DNA of 5,525 bases, taken from positions 1-5,525 of the forward strand of contig CAIYXD010000515.1 in assembly GCA_903930085.1 (NCBI GenBank), in the 5' to 3' direction. A program made the position numbers and the translations under genes. Positions 5,219 through 5,525 of this stretch are shown here, piece by piece (the first letter of the stretch is position 1; each line of letters starts with the position of its first letter). The DNA is from an uncultured Flavobacteriia bacterium. GTDB taxonomy: Bacteria > Bacteroidota > Bacteroidia > Flavobacteriales_D > Crocinitomicaceae. The notes below the pieces were generated by a model. The model made no database searches and was not told the origin of the DNA. It saw only the letters and a program-made list of their open reading frames with translations.

Positions 5219-5525
5219 AAAAATACTTTCCAAATACAATAATCCCAATAATCGCAGCAAAAATTGCAGAAATCAAGACTGCTGCAGCTGCAATATCCTT
5301 AATTAATTTGATTCTTGCGTCGTTTTCAGTTGAGTATAAATCACACACCTTTTCAATTGCTGAATTAAGTGCTTCCAAAGTAAGTACAAGCGCAGAAATG
5401 GAGAGAATTATTAGCCATTCCGAAATTGTAATGGAGAAGTAAAAACCCGCAAGTACGACAAGAATCACTGCCGAAAATTGAATTGCAAAATTTCTTTCGG
5501 TTCGGAGCAATTGAAAAATCCCACT
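5217..5525 (-). CDS. dgkA: DgkA-type diacylglycerol/undecaprenol kinase (N-terminus outside window)
   Basis: The frame is open to the window edge, giving 102 residues that start SGIFQLLRTERNF and end with TGA at 5219-5217. The segment EALNSAIEKVCDL (51-63) matches the DgkA signature around E. coli Glu69 and Glu76 (here Glu51 and Glu58). KDIAAAAVL (76-84) matches the K-D-x2-(A/S)AAV motif, and TERNF (9-13) the conserved N-terminal acidic site. Three membrane helices (about 16-33, 36-53 and 79-98) fit the trimeric integral-membrane kinase. Gram-positive members phosphorylate undecaprenol and E. coli DgkA acts on diacylglycerol; the substrate here is uncertain. A TTG at 5510-5508 can be mistaken for a start, but it is an internal Leu: conserved sequence continues upstream of it to the edge. 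About 15-25 N-terminal residues are probably missing. The gene is convergent with the PAP2 phosphatase. Confidence 0.9.
   Translation of the reverse strand, partial: SGIFQLLRTERNFAIQFSAVILVVLAGFYFSITISEWLIILSISALVLTLEALNSAIEKVCDLYSTENDARIKLIKDIAAAAVLISAIFAAIIGIIVFGKYF

Overview
The window looks like ordinary chromosomal DNA from a Bacteroidota species, most likely of the Flavobacteriales. The reasons are the AT-rich composition, A/T-rich spacers without Shine-Dalgarno sequences, promoter -7 elements of the Bacteroidota type (TAnnTTTG), a secreted enzyme with a C-terminal type IX secretion (T9SS) sorting domain, and a TRL-like protein tail. The genus cannot be fixed from this sequence. There is no RNA gene, CRISPR array, insertion sequence or phage gene, and no gap longer than 300 bases.

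Layout: (1) At the left edge the last 33 codons of a TRL-like small secreted protein (+) end before a strong hairpin terminator. (2) Facing it is a secreted PHB-depolymerase/feruloyl-esterase-like alpha/beta hydrolase with a T9SS C-terminal domain (236-1366, -). (3) Upstream of that is a tight two-gene unit on the minus strand: a TetR-like regulator (2755-3390) followed 4 nt later by an ABC1/UbiB-family atypical kinase (1431-2750). (4) Next is an unrecognised exported coiled-coil protein (3564-4358, -). (5) A 246-nt divergent intergenic region carries two promoter-like TACATTTG boxes, one facing each way. (6) A membrane PAP2-family phosphatase (4605-5210, +) follows. (7) It converges, with a 6-nt gap, on a DgkA-type diacylglycerol/undecaprenol kinase (5217-5525, -) whose N-terminus lies beyond the window.

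Two pairs may be functional units. In the regulator/kinase pair, the TetR-like protein probably controls itself and the kinase; three AATCAA-type repeats and inverted repeats lie over its putative promoter. The PAP2 phosphatase and the DgkA kinase could both supply undecaprenyl phosphate for envelope glycan synthesis, by dephosphorylating C55-PP and phosphorylating C55-OH respectively. This is inference from family and position. I found no clear new biological system. The least explained items are the coiled-coil exported protein, the role of the UbiB-type kinase and its regulator, and the convergent 3' end where one hairpin includes both stop codons.
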